Positions 7,746 to 15,877 are shown, numbered from the stretch's first letter. The stretch: DNA of 64,000 bases from Olivibacter jilunii (GCF_900607235.1 NZ_LR027849.1:1054001-1118000), one strand, 5' to 3'. Notes: generated by a model not told the origin, from the letters alone. Made by a program: numbers and translations.

Positions 7746-9554
7746 ATGATAGGAGCAATATATAATCGTAATCAAGTAAATTTTAGCGTATGGGCACCCC
7801 TTAAGGAAACAATGGTGCTACACATTGTATCACCTAAGGAGGCGAAATATAACATGAAACCAACTAGCGAGGGCTATTTTTGTTACAAGCTGAAAGATGC
7901 AACCGGTATCATTCGATATTTTTATCAACCTGATGATAATGAAAAGGATTATCCTGACCCGGCCTCACGTTTTCAACCAGAAGGTGTACACGGTCCCTCT
8001 CAGGTAATTGACCATGCGCGGTTTCCATGGGAGGATGCCAACTGGCGCGGCATTGCTTCCCACCAATTACTTTTATATGAGCTACACGTGGGTACCTTTT
8101 CAGATGAAGGGACATTTGAAGGGGTGTTATCGAGGCTTGACGACTTGAAAACCTTAGGCATTACCGCGCTGCAGCTGATGCCTATTTGCCAATTTCCCGG
8201 GTTGCGAAATTGGGGTTACGACGGAGTTTATCCCTTTTCGGTTCAAAATTCTTACGGTGGTCCGATGGGGCTCAAAAAACTGATTAACAAATGTCACGAA
8301 AAGGGGCTAGCTGTTTTCATTGACGTAGTCTATAATCATTTAGGCCCGGAAGGAAACTATCTTGGCGAATATGGCCCGTACTTTACTGATAAGTATATGA
8401 CTCCTTGGGGCCAGGCGATCAATTTAGATGGGGAATGGAGTGACGGTGTCCGTAATTACCTTTTGGCAAATATTGCGGAGTGGTTTGTTCATTACCACGT
8501 GGACGGTTTGCGAGTTGATGCTATCCATGCCATGTTTGATAATGGATCAGTTCCTTTCTGGGAGGTGGCCTGTGCCTATGTAAAGGAGCTTGAACGTGAG
8601 TTGGGGCGCCGATTATATATGATCGCTGAAAGCGATTACAATCATCCCCGGATAATTCAGCAAGGGAGCGGAGGACTTGGTTTTGATGGACAATGGTTAG
8701 ACGATTTCCATCACGCATTATATACGCTGGTCTTTCCGGAGGGGAAAAAATTTTATCAAGATTTCGGAAAGATAGAACAGCTTTCCAAAGCATATAAAGA
8801 GGGCTTTGTACACACCGGTGAGTACGTGGAAGCGAGAAAGAAAAGATTCGGTGCTTCCTCTGCCGGTATACCGGGTAGTAAATTCGTGGTCTTTAATCAA
8901 AATCATGATCAGATAGGAAATAAAGGGCAAGGCGAACGTCTATCAACCAGTTTGGACTTTGAAAGACTCAAAATAACGGCAGGCGCTGTTATTCTATCAC
9001 CCTACATTCCGATGTTGTTTATGGGAGAAGAATATGGTGAAAAAAATCCATTTTCTTATTTTATTAATCACGGTGATCCACAGCTGATAAGAGCGGTAAA
9101 GGATGGTAGAAGAAAGGAATTTGGAACGTTTATGGATAAAGAGGATGTATCAGCACCGGAAGATCCCGACGTATTCGAACGCTCCAAATTAAATTGGGAT
9201 AAGCGAACAATAGGAAAGCACGCAATGATATTGGATTGGTACAAAAAACTGATCAAGCTTCGGTTTTCTGATCCGGTTTTTTCTAACTTTAATAAAAAAG
9301 ATATACAAGTCAATGTGATCGATAGGCTTCTTGTCCTACAACGAGTGAACGAAGGAGGAAGAGATAATACATTATGTCTTTTTAATTTCTCCGAAGACGA
9401 AACTATGTATAAGATACCTATCGGCTTCCCTTATTGGAAGGAACTACTTTTTCATGATCACTCACCGGTTTATTACCAAGGGACTTCGGTGGCTATTACA
9501 CCGTGGGCGGTGTGGATATTAAAGACTCTCGAAGCGCAAGAAGAAGTATATTAA
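7746..9554 (+). CDS. treZ: Malto-oligosyltrehalose trehalohydrolase
   Basis: TreZ cleaves maltooligosyltrehalose to release trehalose, the second step of the TreY/TreZ route from glycogen or starch. The protein has an N-terminal carbohydrate-binding (E-set) domain beginning IGAIYNRNQVNFSVWAPLKE. The GH13 barrel follows with LYELHVGTFS, VFIDVVYNHLGPEGNY, GLRVDAIHAM (nucleophile), MIAESDYNHPR (acid/base) and FNQNHDQIGN. Length (602 residues) is normal. I place the start at ATG 7746, because the in-frame TTG at 7725 lies inside the preceding terminator and adds only seven unlikely residues. A treY partner is not in the window. The damaged 5' neighbour and the trehalose-synthase-like gene at the window edge suggest parallel routes to trehalose. 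Confidence 0.93.
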   Translation: MIGAIYNRNQVNFSVWAPLKETMVLHIVSPKEAKYNMKPTSEGYFCYKLKDATGIIRYFYQPDDNEKDYPDPASRFQPEGVHGPSQVIDHARFPWEDANWRGIASHQLLLYELHVGTFSDEGTFEGVLSRLDDLKTLGITALQLMPICQFPGLRNWGYDGVYPFSVQNSYGGPMGLKKLINKCHEKGLAVFIDVVYNHLGPEGNYLGEYGPYFTDKYMTPWGQAINLDGEWSDGVRNYLLANIAEWFVHYHVDGLRVDAIHAMFDNGSVPFWEVACAYVKELERELGRRLYMIAESDYNHPRIIQQGSGGLGFDGQWLDDFHHALYTLVFPEGKKFYQDFGKIEQLSKAYKEGFVHTGEYVEARKKRFGASSAGIPGSKFVVFNQNHDQIGNKGQGERLSTSLDFERLKITAGAVILSPYIPMLFMGEEYGEKNPFSYFINHGDPQLIRAVKDGRRKEFGTFMDKEDVSAPEDPDVFERSKLNWDKRTIGKHAMILDWYKKLIKLRFSDPVFSNFNKKDIQVNVIDRLLVLQRVNEGGRDNTLCLFNFSEDETMYKIPIGFPYWKELLFHDHSPVYYQGTSVAITPWAVWILKTLEAQEEVY

Positions 9555-9628
9555 ATAGCATTTGCCAATCATCTCCATACGAGTGATTATCGCATTTCTT
9601 CGAATAATATAGGATATGCGATCAATCA

Positions 9629-10222
9629 CTAAGGGTTCTGACGGCCGACAAAGTCATTGATAATCTGTATGCTCATTTTGCTATTTTTTTCGATAGACGT
9701 AATAATCTTTTGTATATCTTCCTCGTTCAATGATTTCAATCTTTCGTTTAGCAAACGGGATAGATTTTTGATGTTGCCCAAAGGCCCACCTAAATCATGC
9801 AATAGAATATGAAGGATGGAGTCTTTTTTATCATTCAGCTCATTCAAATAGTCTATATCTTCCTTTATTGTTGTGATGTCAGTCACATAACCTAAAAATA
9901 GTTCTTTATCTAAACTATTGTCAATACGTGCATATAGAGAAAGGATACATGTTTTCTCGTTAGGGAGTATCGTCCTGAATTCAAAATCGGTGAGCGAATT
10001 TCCCTGACGTAAAAATGGGAGATATTTTTTCAAACGCCGGACATCATCCGGATGAATAATACGAGTGAGTTTATTTATACTCTTATCGCCGGAGCGGATG
10101 CCGAAAAAAGACTCAAATGATGTGTTAGCATAGCAAAAAAGCTTATCTGTTAAACTGTATATGAAATAATAGCGATTGTCTTCCGCAATAAGTGAAAGTA
10201 AAAGTTCCTCAATATTCTTCAT
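9629..10222 (-). CDS. PAS plus histidine-kinase dimerisation domain protein without ATPase domain
   Basis: Residues about 15-118 form a PAS domain (YANTSFESFFGIRSGD, then IIHPDDVRRLKKYL and the ending FLGYVTDITTIKED). It is followed by a linker helix and a HisKA-type dimerisation domain with the H-box LLHDLGGPLGNIK, where His142 would be the phospho-acceptor. The protein then stops at residue 197 (DFVGRQNP). The N, G1 and G2 boxes of an HATPase domain are absent, and I see none in any frame of the short gap downstream. It may be phosphorylated in trans, act as a decoy or scaffold, or be a truncated remnant of a full kinase. A lone receiver domain lies at 15496. Confidence 0.8.
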   Translation of the reverse strand: MKNIEELLLSLIAEDNRYYFIYSLTDKLFCYANTSFESFFGIRSGDKSINKLTRIIHPDDVRRLKKYLPFLRQGNSLTDFEFRTILPNEKTCILSLYARIDNSLDKELFLGYVTDITTIKEDIDYLNELNDKKDSILHILLHDLGGPLGNIKNLSRLLNERLKSLNEEDIQKIITSIEKNSKMSIQIINDFVGRQNP

Positions 10223-10412
10223 AAAGAGTGTATTTGGAAGTTAATCGTTTGTTACCCCAATATTAAATCGGTTAAATTAACAAAAAAGAATTGCAATAGC
10301 TACAAAGTTTGTGAACATTTGGCCCCTATGTACTTCATAGTAAATCAATGACAGGCTACAATCTAACTGTTGTATAAAATTCCGTTTAATATAAACGACT
10401 GAAACAACGAGC

Positions 10413-10444
10413 TTGGTTTTTGATTACATAAATTCGTAGTTTTG
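10413..10444 (+). promoter_or_regulatory. Bacteroidota-type promoter
   Basis: TTG at 10413-10415 and TAGTTTTG at 10437-10444 match the -33 TTTG / -7 TAnnTTTG pattern of Bacteroidota with a 21-bp spacer. The gene at 10491 would have a short leader of about 40 bases. This is a pattern match only. Confidence 0.5.
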
Positions 10445-10490
10445 CATTAAATTCTCTCAGTGTACATTAGTAATAATTGCGGATACATTA

Positions 10491-10910
10491 TTGGAAACAC
10501 CCTTTCAAACAGCGAAACTGGGCAACAGACCGATTATCTTCCTTAAAAAAAGAATTGAAACCTTCGATTTTAAGGTCTATACATTGTTTCTTTTTAAAAT
10601 TGATCCCATTGTAGCAAAGGAGGAAATTATACAATATTGCCGAAGCTATAATGCAGATAAACTCTCTAATACGACACTTTACGCATTTATTTTTTTTGAC
10701 AACGAGAAATATGCTGATTTTCCTAAACGAGCTGCTACCTACATTTATAATACGCTGGAGGATAGCCTAGCTGTCCAACATATTAAAGCTGTATACATCT
10801 CCAATGTTATTAACGGTTTTAGCAAGCTTTTTTATTATCCAACAAGTTATTTCTTTGGTCACGCGGAAGAACACTATTATCTGGATGGTTTAACAAAGAA
10901 TATAAAGTAG
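10491..10910 (+). CDS. Hypothetical protein
   Basis: This 139-residue protein has an alpha/beta feel (DFKVYTLFLFKIDP, LYAFIFFDNEKYAD and IKAVYISNVINGFSK) and many aromatic residues. No signal peptide, membrane segment or recognisable domain is present. The only in-frame start with good placement is TTG at 10491, 46 bases downstream of a plausible promoter. It stands alone between the PAS protein on the opposite strand and the EamA transporter. I do not recognise it. Confidence 0.6.
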   Translation: METPFQTAKLGNRPIIFLKKRIETFDFKVYTLFLFKIDPIVAKEEIIQYCRSYNADKLSNTTLYAFIFFDNEKYADFPKRAATYIYNTLEDSLAVQHIKAVYISNVINGFSKLFYYPTSYFFGHAEEHYYLDGLTKNIK

Positions 10911-11007
10911 GCATACAATAACTGTATCTCTCAAATTTACCGGAAATGTAACCCTGATCACTCGATTATTTTATCGAGATTTGACTTAGGTTAAAATCCG
11001 CTTAAAT

Positions 11008-11943
11008 ATGGCTAACGATTTACTTAAAGCTTATTTTGCCCTCGCTGTTGTTTGTATAGTATGGGGCACTACTTATTTTGCTATGCGCATTGGTGTGAAT
11101 ACCATTCCGCCTTTTTTATTTTCCGGATTTAGGCAGGTTGTGGCAGGAGGAATACTATTGCTTTTCCTAAAGATAACCGGCAAGTTGAACGCGCTTACCA
11201 GGACTAATTTTATACGTCAAGCAATCCCCGGAATACTGATGATTACGCTTGGTAATGGTGTTGTAGGTTGGAGCGAAAAATTTATTCCCAGTGGTTTAGC
11301 TGCATTGATTGTCTCTATCATGCCTGTGTACATCGTTGTCGTTAGTTTTGTAAGCGGGGTAGATCGTAAAATGCCAAATATAGCAATAGTCGCAGGACTA
11401 ATCATGGGGACTTTGGGTATTATACTCATTTTCAACGATAATTTGAGTGATTTGTCTAATCCATCCTATTTTACGGGAATGCTCGTAGCTTTCGGTGCAG
11501 CCTTAGCCTGGGCATCAGGAAGTGTGTACACAAAATATAAACCATCAAAGGCTGATCCACTTGTTAACGCCGCTATGCAAATGCTCATCGGGGGCATAGT
11601 GCTGCTACTAATGAGCCTTTTTTTAGACGACTTTAAATTAATTCAGCCAGTTTCCAGTGATAGCTTTTGGGCTTTAGTGTATCTGATTGTGATAGGATCG
11701 CTTCTATCATATCCCTGCTTTATTTATGCTTTGGATAAATTACCAGTGGGATTAGCTTCCATCTACGCTTACATCAACCCGCTTATTGCCTTAATGCTTG
11801 GCTTCTTTTTACTAAACGAAAAATTGACGACGATGTCGCTGCTAGCGTTATTTACGACTTTAACCGGTGTCTATTTTATCAACAGAGGCTACCGTCAGAA
11901 AAATCACACGCTTCGTTTGACAAGCTCAAGAAGAGAACCGTAA
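11008..11943 (+). CDS. EamA/DMT family transporter
   Basis: This 311-residue inner-membrane protein has about ten hydrophobic segments arranged as two EamA repeats. The first repeat starts at VCIVWGTTYFAMRIGVNTIPP, a hallmark of drug/metabolite exporters. The second starts at GAALAWASGSVYTKY. The C-terminus has the typical ASIYAYINPLIALMLGFFLLNEKLT. The substrate cannot be read from sequence; relatives export amino acids, nucleosides or drugs. It lies directly upstream of the graspetide locus in the same direction, but is separated by 120 bp containing a palindrome, so I treat it as a separate unit. A role in exporting the peptide product is unlikely for this family. Confidence 0.9.
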   Translation: MANDLLKAYFALAVVCIVWGTTYFAMRIGVNTIPPFLFSGFRQVVAGGILLLFLKITGKLNALTRTNFIRQAIPGILMITLGNGVVGWSEKFIPSGLAALIVSIMPVYIVVVSFVSGVDRKMPNIAIVAGLIMGTLGIILIFNDNLSDLSNPSYFTGMLVAFGAALAWASGSVYTKYKPSKADPLVNAAMQMLIGGIVLLLMSLFLDDFKLIQPVSSDSFWALVYLIVIGSLLSYPCFIYALDKLPVGLASIYAYINPLIALMLGFFLLNEKLTTMSLLALFTTLTGVYFINRGYRQKNHTLRLTSSRREP

Positions 11944-12010
11944 TTATTGGTTATTTTAAATAATTTAAACATATATGTAGCATAATTTCATCAAGATTCG
12001 TCTACTAAGT

Positions 12011-12026
12011 AGTAATGCGTATTACT
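12011..12026 (+). promoter_or_regulatory. Inverted repeat upstream of the graspetide precursor
   Basis: AGTAAT (12011-12016) and ATTACT (12021-12026) are perfect inverted 6-mers around GCGT, ending 37 bp before the precursor start codon. The position fits an operator overlapping the promoter or the early leader. A near -7 element (TACTTTTTG, one base too long) overlaps its right half. Confidence 0.45.
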
Positions 12027-12063
12027 TTTTGTTTATTATTTATTTATTTAAAAACTAACAGTT

Positions 12064-12240
12064 ATGGAAACTAAAAATCAAATGAAGAAACCCTTCTTTG
12101 CCAGATTCTTAGAAGGACAAACAGCTCAAAATGCTAAAAATCAGGATGGTAATCAGCAATCTCCAAAGTCCGAGCTTCATCAATCGCCGGATTGGAATGT
12201 TACGTTGAAGTTCCCTTCGGACAGTGACGAGGGTCTGTAA
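12064..12240 (+). CDS. Microviridin-type graspetide precursor peptide
   Basis: This 58-codon gene is too short for routine ORF calling. Its leader carries KKPFFARFLEGQ (residues 8-19), the alpha-helical recognition motif PFFARFL of microviridin precursors. A Gln/Asn-rich linker follows. Near the C-terminus lies TLKFPSDSDE (residues 47-56), which matches the microviridin core pattern TxKxPSDx(D/E)(D/E). By family knowledge Thr47-Asp53 and Ser52-Asp55 would be closed by esters and Lys49-Glu56 by an amide, giving a tricyclic depsipeptide, typically a serine-protease inhibitor. The tail after the core is only Gly-Leu. Two ATP-grasp genes follow directly. No cleavage site or protease gene is obvious. 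Confidence 0.93.
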   Translation: METKNQMKKPFFARFLEGQTAQNAKNQDGNQQSPKSELHQSPDWNVTLKFPSDSDEGL

Positions 12241-12301
12241 GGTATCTGAATCTTAGCATCTACAAGGGGTTGGCGCCGACCTCTTGTCCATTTTGATTGA
12301 C

Positions 12302-13276
12302 ATGATCTTATGTATTACCCATTCCAGTGACTTTTATACTATCGACATCGTTCAAAACGCCTTAAATCGTATGGGTGTACCATCAATCCGGTTAAATGTT
12401 GATGAATTTGCGATAAATTATAAAATTCATTACGATTTTACGGATAACGGACGGCAACTTTACCGATTAAATATAAACGGGTTAACCATTGAATCTTCTC
12501 AAATCACGGCCGTTTGGTATCGCAAGTTATGGGACTTAACAGTTCCCGGCGATTTGGATCTAACTTATCGATCTGTGTTCGTGAAAGAGTACCGTACCTA
12601 TTTACAGTTATTCTTTGATAGTTTGAAAGATTTATATTGGATAAATGATATGCAAGTAGACCATGCTGTTGGGGGCAACAAAATATATCAACTGAAAATT
12701 GCGAATAGCGTCGGTTTACGGGTTCCCAAAACCACTATTAGTAATGAAGCGGCAACTATCCGAGCGTTCTATAAATCCTGCGTAAACGGAACGATCATGA
12801 AGCTTCATGGTGCTTTAGAGAAAAGTATGCATGCCAAATCGTTTCTTCCAACCATAAAGCTGGCCGATGAAGACTTGAAGAACCTGGAAGAGTTATCCTA
12901 CTGCCCTATGATCTTTCAAGAGTATATAGACAAGTTATATGAATTACGGATAATTTATGTTGATGGTGAGTTTTTCACCGGGAAAATTCAGCATAAAGAG
13001 ATGCAGACTGACTGGAGAATCACTCGGGGGACCTCTCCATCTTGGGAGCGATATCCACTGCCAAATGAAATAAAGCATAAATTACGAAGGATGATGCAAC
13101 GCTTAAATCTGGGCTTCGGAGCGATTGATATGATAAGGAATAGGGAAGGTGCTTATATCTTCCTTGAAGTTAATCCGCAGGGTGAATGGGGTATGCTCCA
13201 AAAAGAACTAAATTATAAGATCGGAGAAACACTAGCAGAAAAACTAATTGAGCACGCAAGGAAAAATGAACAATAA
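12302..13276 (+). CDS. MvdC/MvdD-type ATP-grasp peptide ligase, first copy
   Basis: This ATP-grasp ligase starts with MILCITHSSDFYTIDIVQNALN, has the conserved VWYRK of the pre-ATP-grasp domain, and ends with the metal/ATP motif FLEVNPQGEWGM. Enzymes of this family activate Asp/Glu side chains of a leader-bound precursor as acyl phosphates and close ester or amide rings. It lies 61 bp after the precursor gene. I use ATG 12302 rather than the upstream TTG 12284, because family members begin right at this strand. Whether this copy makes the esters or the amide cannot be decided by eye. Its partner overlaps its last 11 bases, so the two are translationally coupled. Confidence 0.9.
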   Translation: MILCITHSSDFYTIDIVQNALNRMGVPSIRLNVDEFAINYKIHYDFTDNGRQLYRLNINGLTIESSQITAVWYRKLWDLTVPGDLDLTYRSVFVKEYRTYLQLFFDSLKDLYWINDMQVDHAVGGNKIYQLKIANSVGLRVPKTTISNEAATIRAFYKSCVNGTIMKLHGALEKSMHAKSFLPTIKLADEDLKNLEELSYCPMIFQEYIDKLYELRIIYVDGEFFTGKIQHKEMQTDWRITRGTSPSWERYPLPNEIKHKLRRMMQRLNLGFGAIDMIRNREGAYIFLEVNPQGEWGMLQKELNYKIGETLAEKLIEHARKNEQ

Positions 13277-14261
13277 GAAAGTATTAATTATTACCCACGA
13301 AGGTGATAACGCCTGTGTAGCAAACGTTACAGATCATATAGAACAGATTGGTGGTAACGTAATACGATTTGATGTAGATAAGTATCCAACAACGGCCTCC
13401 TTAACAAGTTCATACAACAAACAGGGGTGGTCTGTTGAGCTAGAAGGAACAATGGCTCAATTGTTGGACGACAATCTTACCGGTGTTTGGTATCGCAGAA
13501 GCCATTACATTGGTAGAAACCTTAAAAACCTAATCCATGATGCTTATTTACCCGCGACATTGGGAGAGGTTAAACGGACGCTCTATGGAATGGTAGAATC
13601 GTTGCCCTGCTTTCAGATGGAACGTTACAGCACCTATCGACGATTAGATAGCAAAGAAGAACAATTGAAAATAGCACATAAATACGGTATGCAGATTCCT
13701 GCAACCTGCATCAGTAATTCGCCACAGAAGATAAAAGAATTTATGCAGCAAGTTGGGGGTGAGTTTGTTGCCAAAATGCAAAGCTCTTTTGCAATTGTTA
13801 AGGATAATATAGAACAAGTTGTATTTACAACTCTTTTAGATCCTGAGGATATTGAACAATTGGAAGACATTCAATATTGTCCTATGATCTTCCAAGAAAA
13901 GATAGAAAAAAAACTAGAATTGCGTGTGACCATTGTAGGCTACGAGTTTTTCGCCTTTAGCATCGATTCCCAAAAGCAGGAAGACACAAAGATTGATTGG
14001 CGTAAAGATGGACTTAGCTTGATAAACGAATGGAAACCTTTTCAGCTGCCGGAGAGAATAAAGAAAAGCCTGACACTTTTGATGGATTATTATCAATTGA
14101 ACTATGGGGCCATTGATCTCATTGTAACTCCCGATGATGAATATTATTTTTTAGAAATTAATCCGGCAGGTGAATATTTTTGGCTGGACCAAATGTGCGG
14201 GCATGCCATTTCACAACAGATCGCCAAGGTACTTATAGGAGCCGCATTAAGAAGAGAGTAA
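13266..14261 (+). CDS. MvdC/MvdD-type ATP-grasp peptide ligase, second copy
   Basis: This is the second ATP-grasp ligase of the locus, about 331 residues from ATG 13266, which has a purine-rich AAGGAAAA just upstream. It opens with KKVLIITHEGDNACVANV, has FDVDKYPTT and VWYRRSHYIG as in microviridin ligases, and ends with the ATP-binding FLEINPAGEYFWLDQ. It resembles the canonical microviridin enzymes at these motifs somewhat more than the first copy does. Two ligases with one precursor is the standard microviridin arrangement, one for the two esters and one for the amide. The assignment between copies is inference. The start codon lies inside the end of the first ligase gene. Confidence 0.9.
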   Translation: MNNKKVLIITHEGDNACVANVTDHIEQIGGNVIRFDVDKYPTTASLTSSYNKQGWSVELEGTMAQLLDDNLTGVWYRRSHYIGRNLKNLIHDAYLPATLGEVKRTLYGMVESLPCFQMERYSTYRRLDSKEEQLKIAHKYGMQIPATCISNSPQKIKEFMQQVGGEFVAKMQSSFAIVKDNIEQVVFTTLLDPEDIEQLEDIQYCPMIFQEKIEKKLELRVTIVGYEFFAFSIDSQKQEDTKIDWRKDGLSLINEWKPFQLPERIKKSLTLLMDYYQLNYGAIDLIVTPDDEYYFLEINPAGEYFWLDQMCGHAISQQIAKVLIGAALRRE

Positions 14262-14380
14262 CAACATGCAAAAACGATCCGGTGATTTTTTTGTATTAAT
14301 TGTATATTCTATTAGTCTCTATCAACAGCATAAACCAAGTGTTAGGGGCATGAATAAGAAAGTTAATATTAATAAGTGAA

Positions 14381-15043
14381 ATGACAGCATCTTTTTTGCC
14401 TATAGACCTCAATACATGGCCGCGAAAGCCTTATTTTGATTACTTTTATTATCAATTGAAGACCAAGTACAATGTCAATCATCACTTGGAAATAACCGCG
14501 TTGCTCAATTCCATTAAAAAAAGACAGCTGAAATTTTATCCTACGTTTCTCTATCTTATAACAAAAACGGTGAATCAAAACGAAGCGTTTAGAATGGCTT
14601 TCGATGAAAATGGCATTTTGGGACTTTGGAACTTTTTAGTGCCATCATATACGATTTTTCACAAGGACGATAAAACATTTTCGGATCTATGGAGCCCTTA
14701 TTACACGGGGTTTAATGACTTTTATACCACCATTTTGCACGACATGGAACAATACCGAGATATCAAAGGTATTCGTGTGAAGGCCGGACGTCCTGCTAAC
14801 TTCTGTCCCATTTCTGCACTTCCATGGTTAAGCTTTACAAGTATTAGCCAAGACACTTACAGTGACTCGGATCTACTTGTTCCTATCATTAGATTTGGTA
14901 AGTACTATCAAAATATGGAAAAAACCCTACTGCCATTTTCTATATATGTACATCATGCAGTGGCCGACGGTTATCATACATCCAAATTTATTAATGAGCT
15001 GCAGGACTTATGCCGGGAAATTGATGATTGGATAGATTCGTAG
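14381..15043 (+). CDS. Chloramphenicol acetyltransferase-like (type A CAT) enzyme
   Basis: This 220-residue protein matches classical trimeric CAT over its whole length. It has the start LNTWPRKPYFDYF, FYPTFLYLITKTVNQNEAFRM, YTIFHKDDKTFSDLW, the LPWLSFTSIS serine region (residues 148-156) and the active-site block YVHHAVADGYHTSKFINEL with the catalytic His at 191/192. The usual Cys of HHAVCDG is Ala here. It uses acetyl-CoA; the classical acceptor is chloramphenicol. It lies 119 bp after the ligases, where cyanobacterial microviridin loci carry a GNAT-type N-acetyltransferase, so a role in acetylating the peptide is possible but unproven. Antibiotic resistance is the conservative reading. ATG start at 14381. 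Confidence 0.88.
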   Translation: MTASFLPIDLNTWPRKPYFDYFYYQLKTKYNVNHHLEITALLNSIKKRQLKFYPTFLYLITKTVNQNEAFRMAFDENGILGLWNFLVPSYTIFHKDDKTFSDLWSPYYTGFNDFYTTILHDMEQYRDIKGIRVKAGRPANFCPISALPWLSFTSISQDTYSDSDLLVPIIRFGKYYQNMEKTLLPFSIYVHHAVADGYHTSKFINELQDLCREIDDWIDS

Positions 15044-15045
15044 AT

Positions 15046-15273
15046 GCTAAGGGATCGAAAAGTCGCAAAACTGATCATTATTGGAAACATCTTATCAAAG
15101 AAGGGGGCACCGAAGTCGCTTGTGGCTGGCTAACAGATAAATTTGGAATAAGTTGGCAGATTATTCCAAAGAAACTGAGTGCATTAGTAGGAAATCCGGA
15201 AAAGCCCCAAGGGTGATGGCTGTTTTGATGCAAATGAAAAAAGTTGATCATTGCTGATTTGGAAAATGCATAA
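15046..15273 (+). pseudogene. Decayed VOC/PhnB-like gene fragment
   Basis: The sequence carries the C-terminal third of a PhnB-type VOC protein (the family often named 3-demethylubiquinone-9 3-methyltransferase). DHYWKHL, then ACGWLTDKFGISWQIIPKKLSALV, sit in one frame. RVMAVLMQMKKVD follows in the next frame from about 15211, and IADLENA plus stop at 15271-15273 comes after one further single-base shift near 15249. Two frameshifts and a missing N-terminal two-thirds mark it as dead. The fragment begins immediately behind the CAT-like gene, which suggests that this junction is a recombination point. The in-frame ATG at 15028 is inside the CAT gene and is not a credible start. Confidence 0.75.
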
Positions 15274-15495
15274 CTGTGTTTCTGCTTTTCTATCTTCTTA
15301 TGTCCACCGTATTAAACTCGTCGGGTGCCCTCTTTTTTGAGCTTATATGCGGGACCTGCTTTTACAATGTTTACAGTGACATATAAAGTATACAGATATC
15401 TACTGAATATACACATAACGGCATGCCTTAAACGGTTGATTTTCATTGTGGCCTGAGAATTGCTTATATATGCTGATCGTAAAAAGTAGACACGA

Positions 15496-15858
15496 ATGAA
15501 GAAGTTGATTTATATTCTTGAAGATGAGTCGGATATAAGGGATATATTATCTATTTTCTTATCTGAATATGCAGAGGTAAAAACTTTTGGGAACATTAAA
15601 AGCTTTAAAGAAGCCATGCTGGCTGTTATTCCTCATCTATTTTTACTGGATATAAATCTCCCTGATGGAAATGGATTGGAACTTGCAACTGATATTTCTA
15701 AAAATCAATTGGCTAAGAACAAACCAATAGTTATTATGTCTGCCCACGCAAAAGGTGATGATTTGCAAAAAAGAAAAGAGATTAGTGCTTTTATTTCAAA
15801 ACCTTTTGACTTAAGTCAGATGGAGCAAAAAGTAGTCGAATTATTAGAAGCATCTTAG
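15496..15858 (+). CDS. Single-domain response regulator (receiver only)
   Basis: This 120-residue CheY-like receiver has no output domain. The acidic pocket is Glu9/Asp10/Glu11, the phospho-acceptor is Asp52 in LLDINLPDGNG, the switch residue is Ser82 in IVIMSAHA, and the conserved Lys is Lys102 in ISKPFD. It can therefore be phosphorylated and probably acts through protein contacts or as part of a phosphorelay. No kinase gene is adjacent. The nearest histidine-bearing protein is the PAS/dimerisation-domain protein 5.3 kb away. A bidirectional terminator follows. ATG start at 15496. Confidence 0.92.
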   Translation: MKKLIYILEDESDIRDILSIFLSEYAEVKTFGNIKSFKEAMLAVIPHLFLLDINLPDGNGLELATDISKNQLAKNKPIVIMSAHAKGDDLQKRKEISAFISKPFDLSQMEQKVVELLEAS

Positions 15859-15877
15859 TGATTTGGATAAAAGAAAA

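Noticed and set aside
11008-11943. EamA transporter as the graspetide exporter
   Set aside because: The family moves small metabolites, and the gene is separated from the precursor by 120 bp with its own regulatory palindrome.
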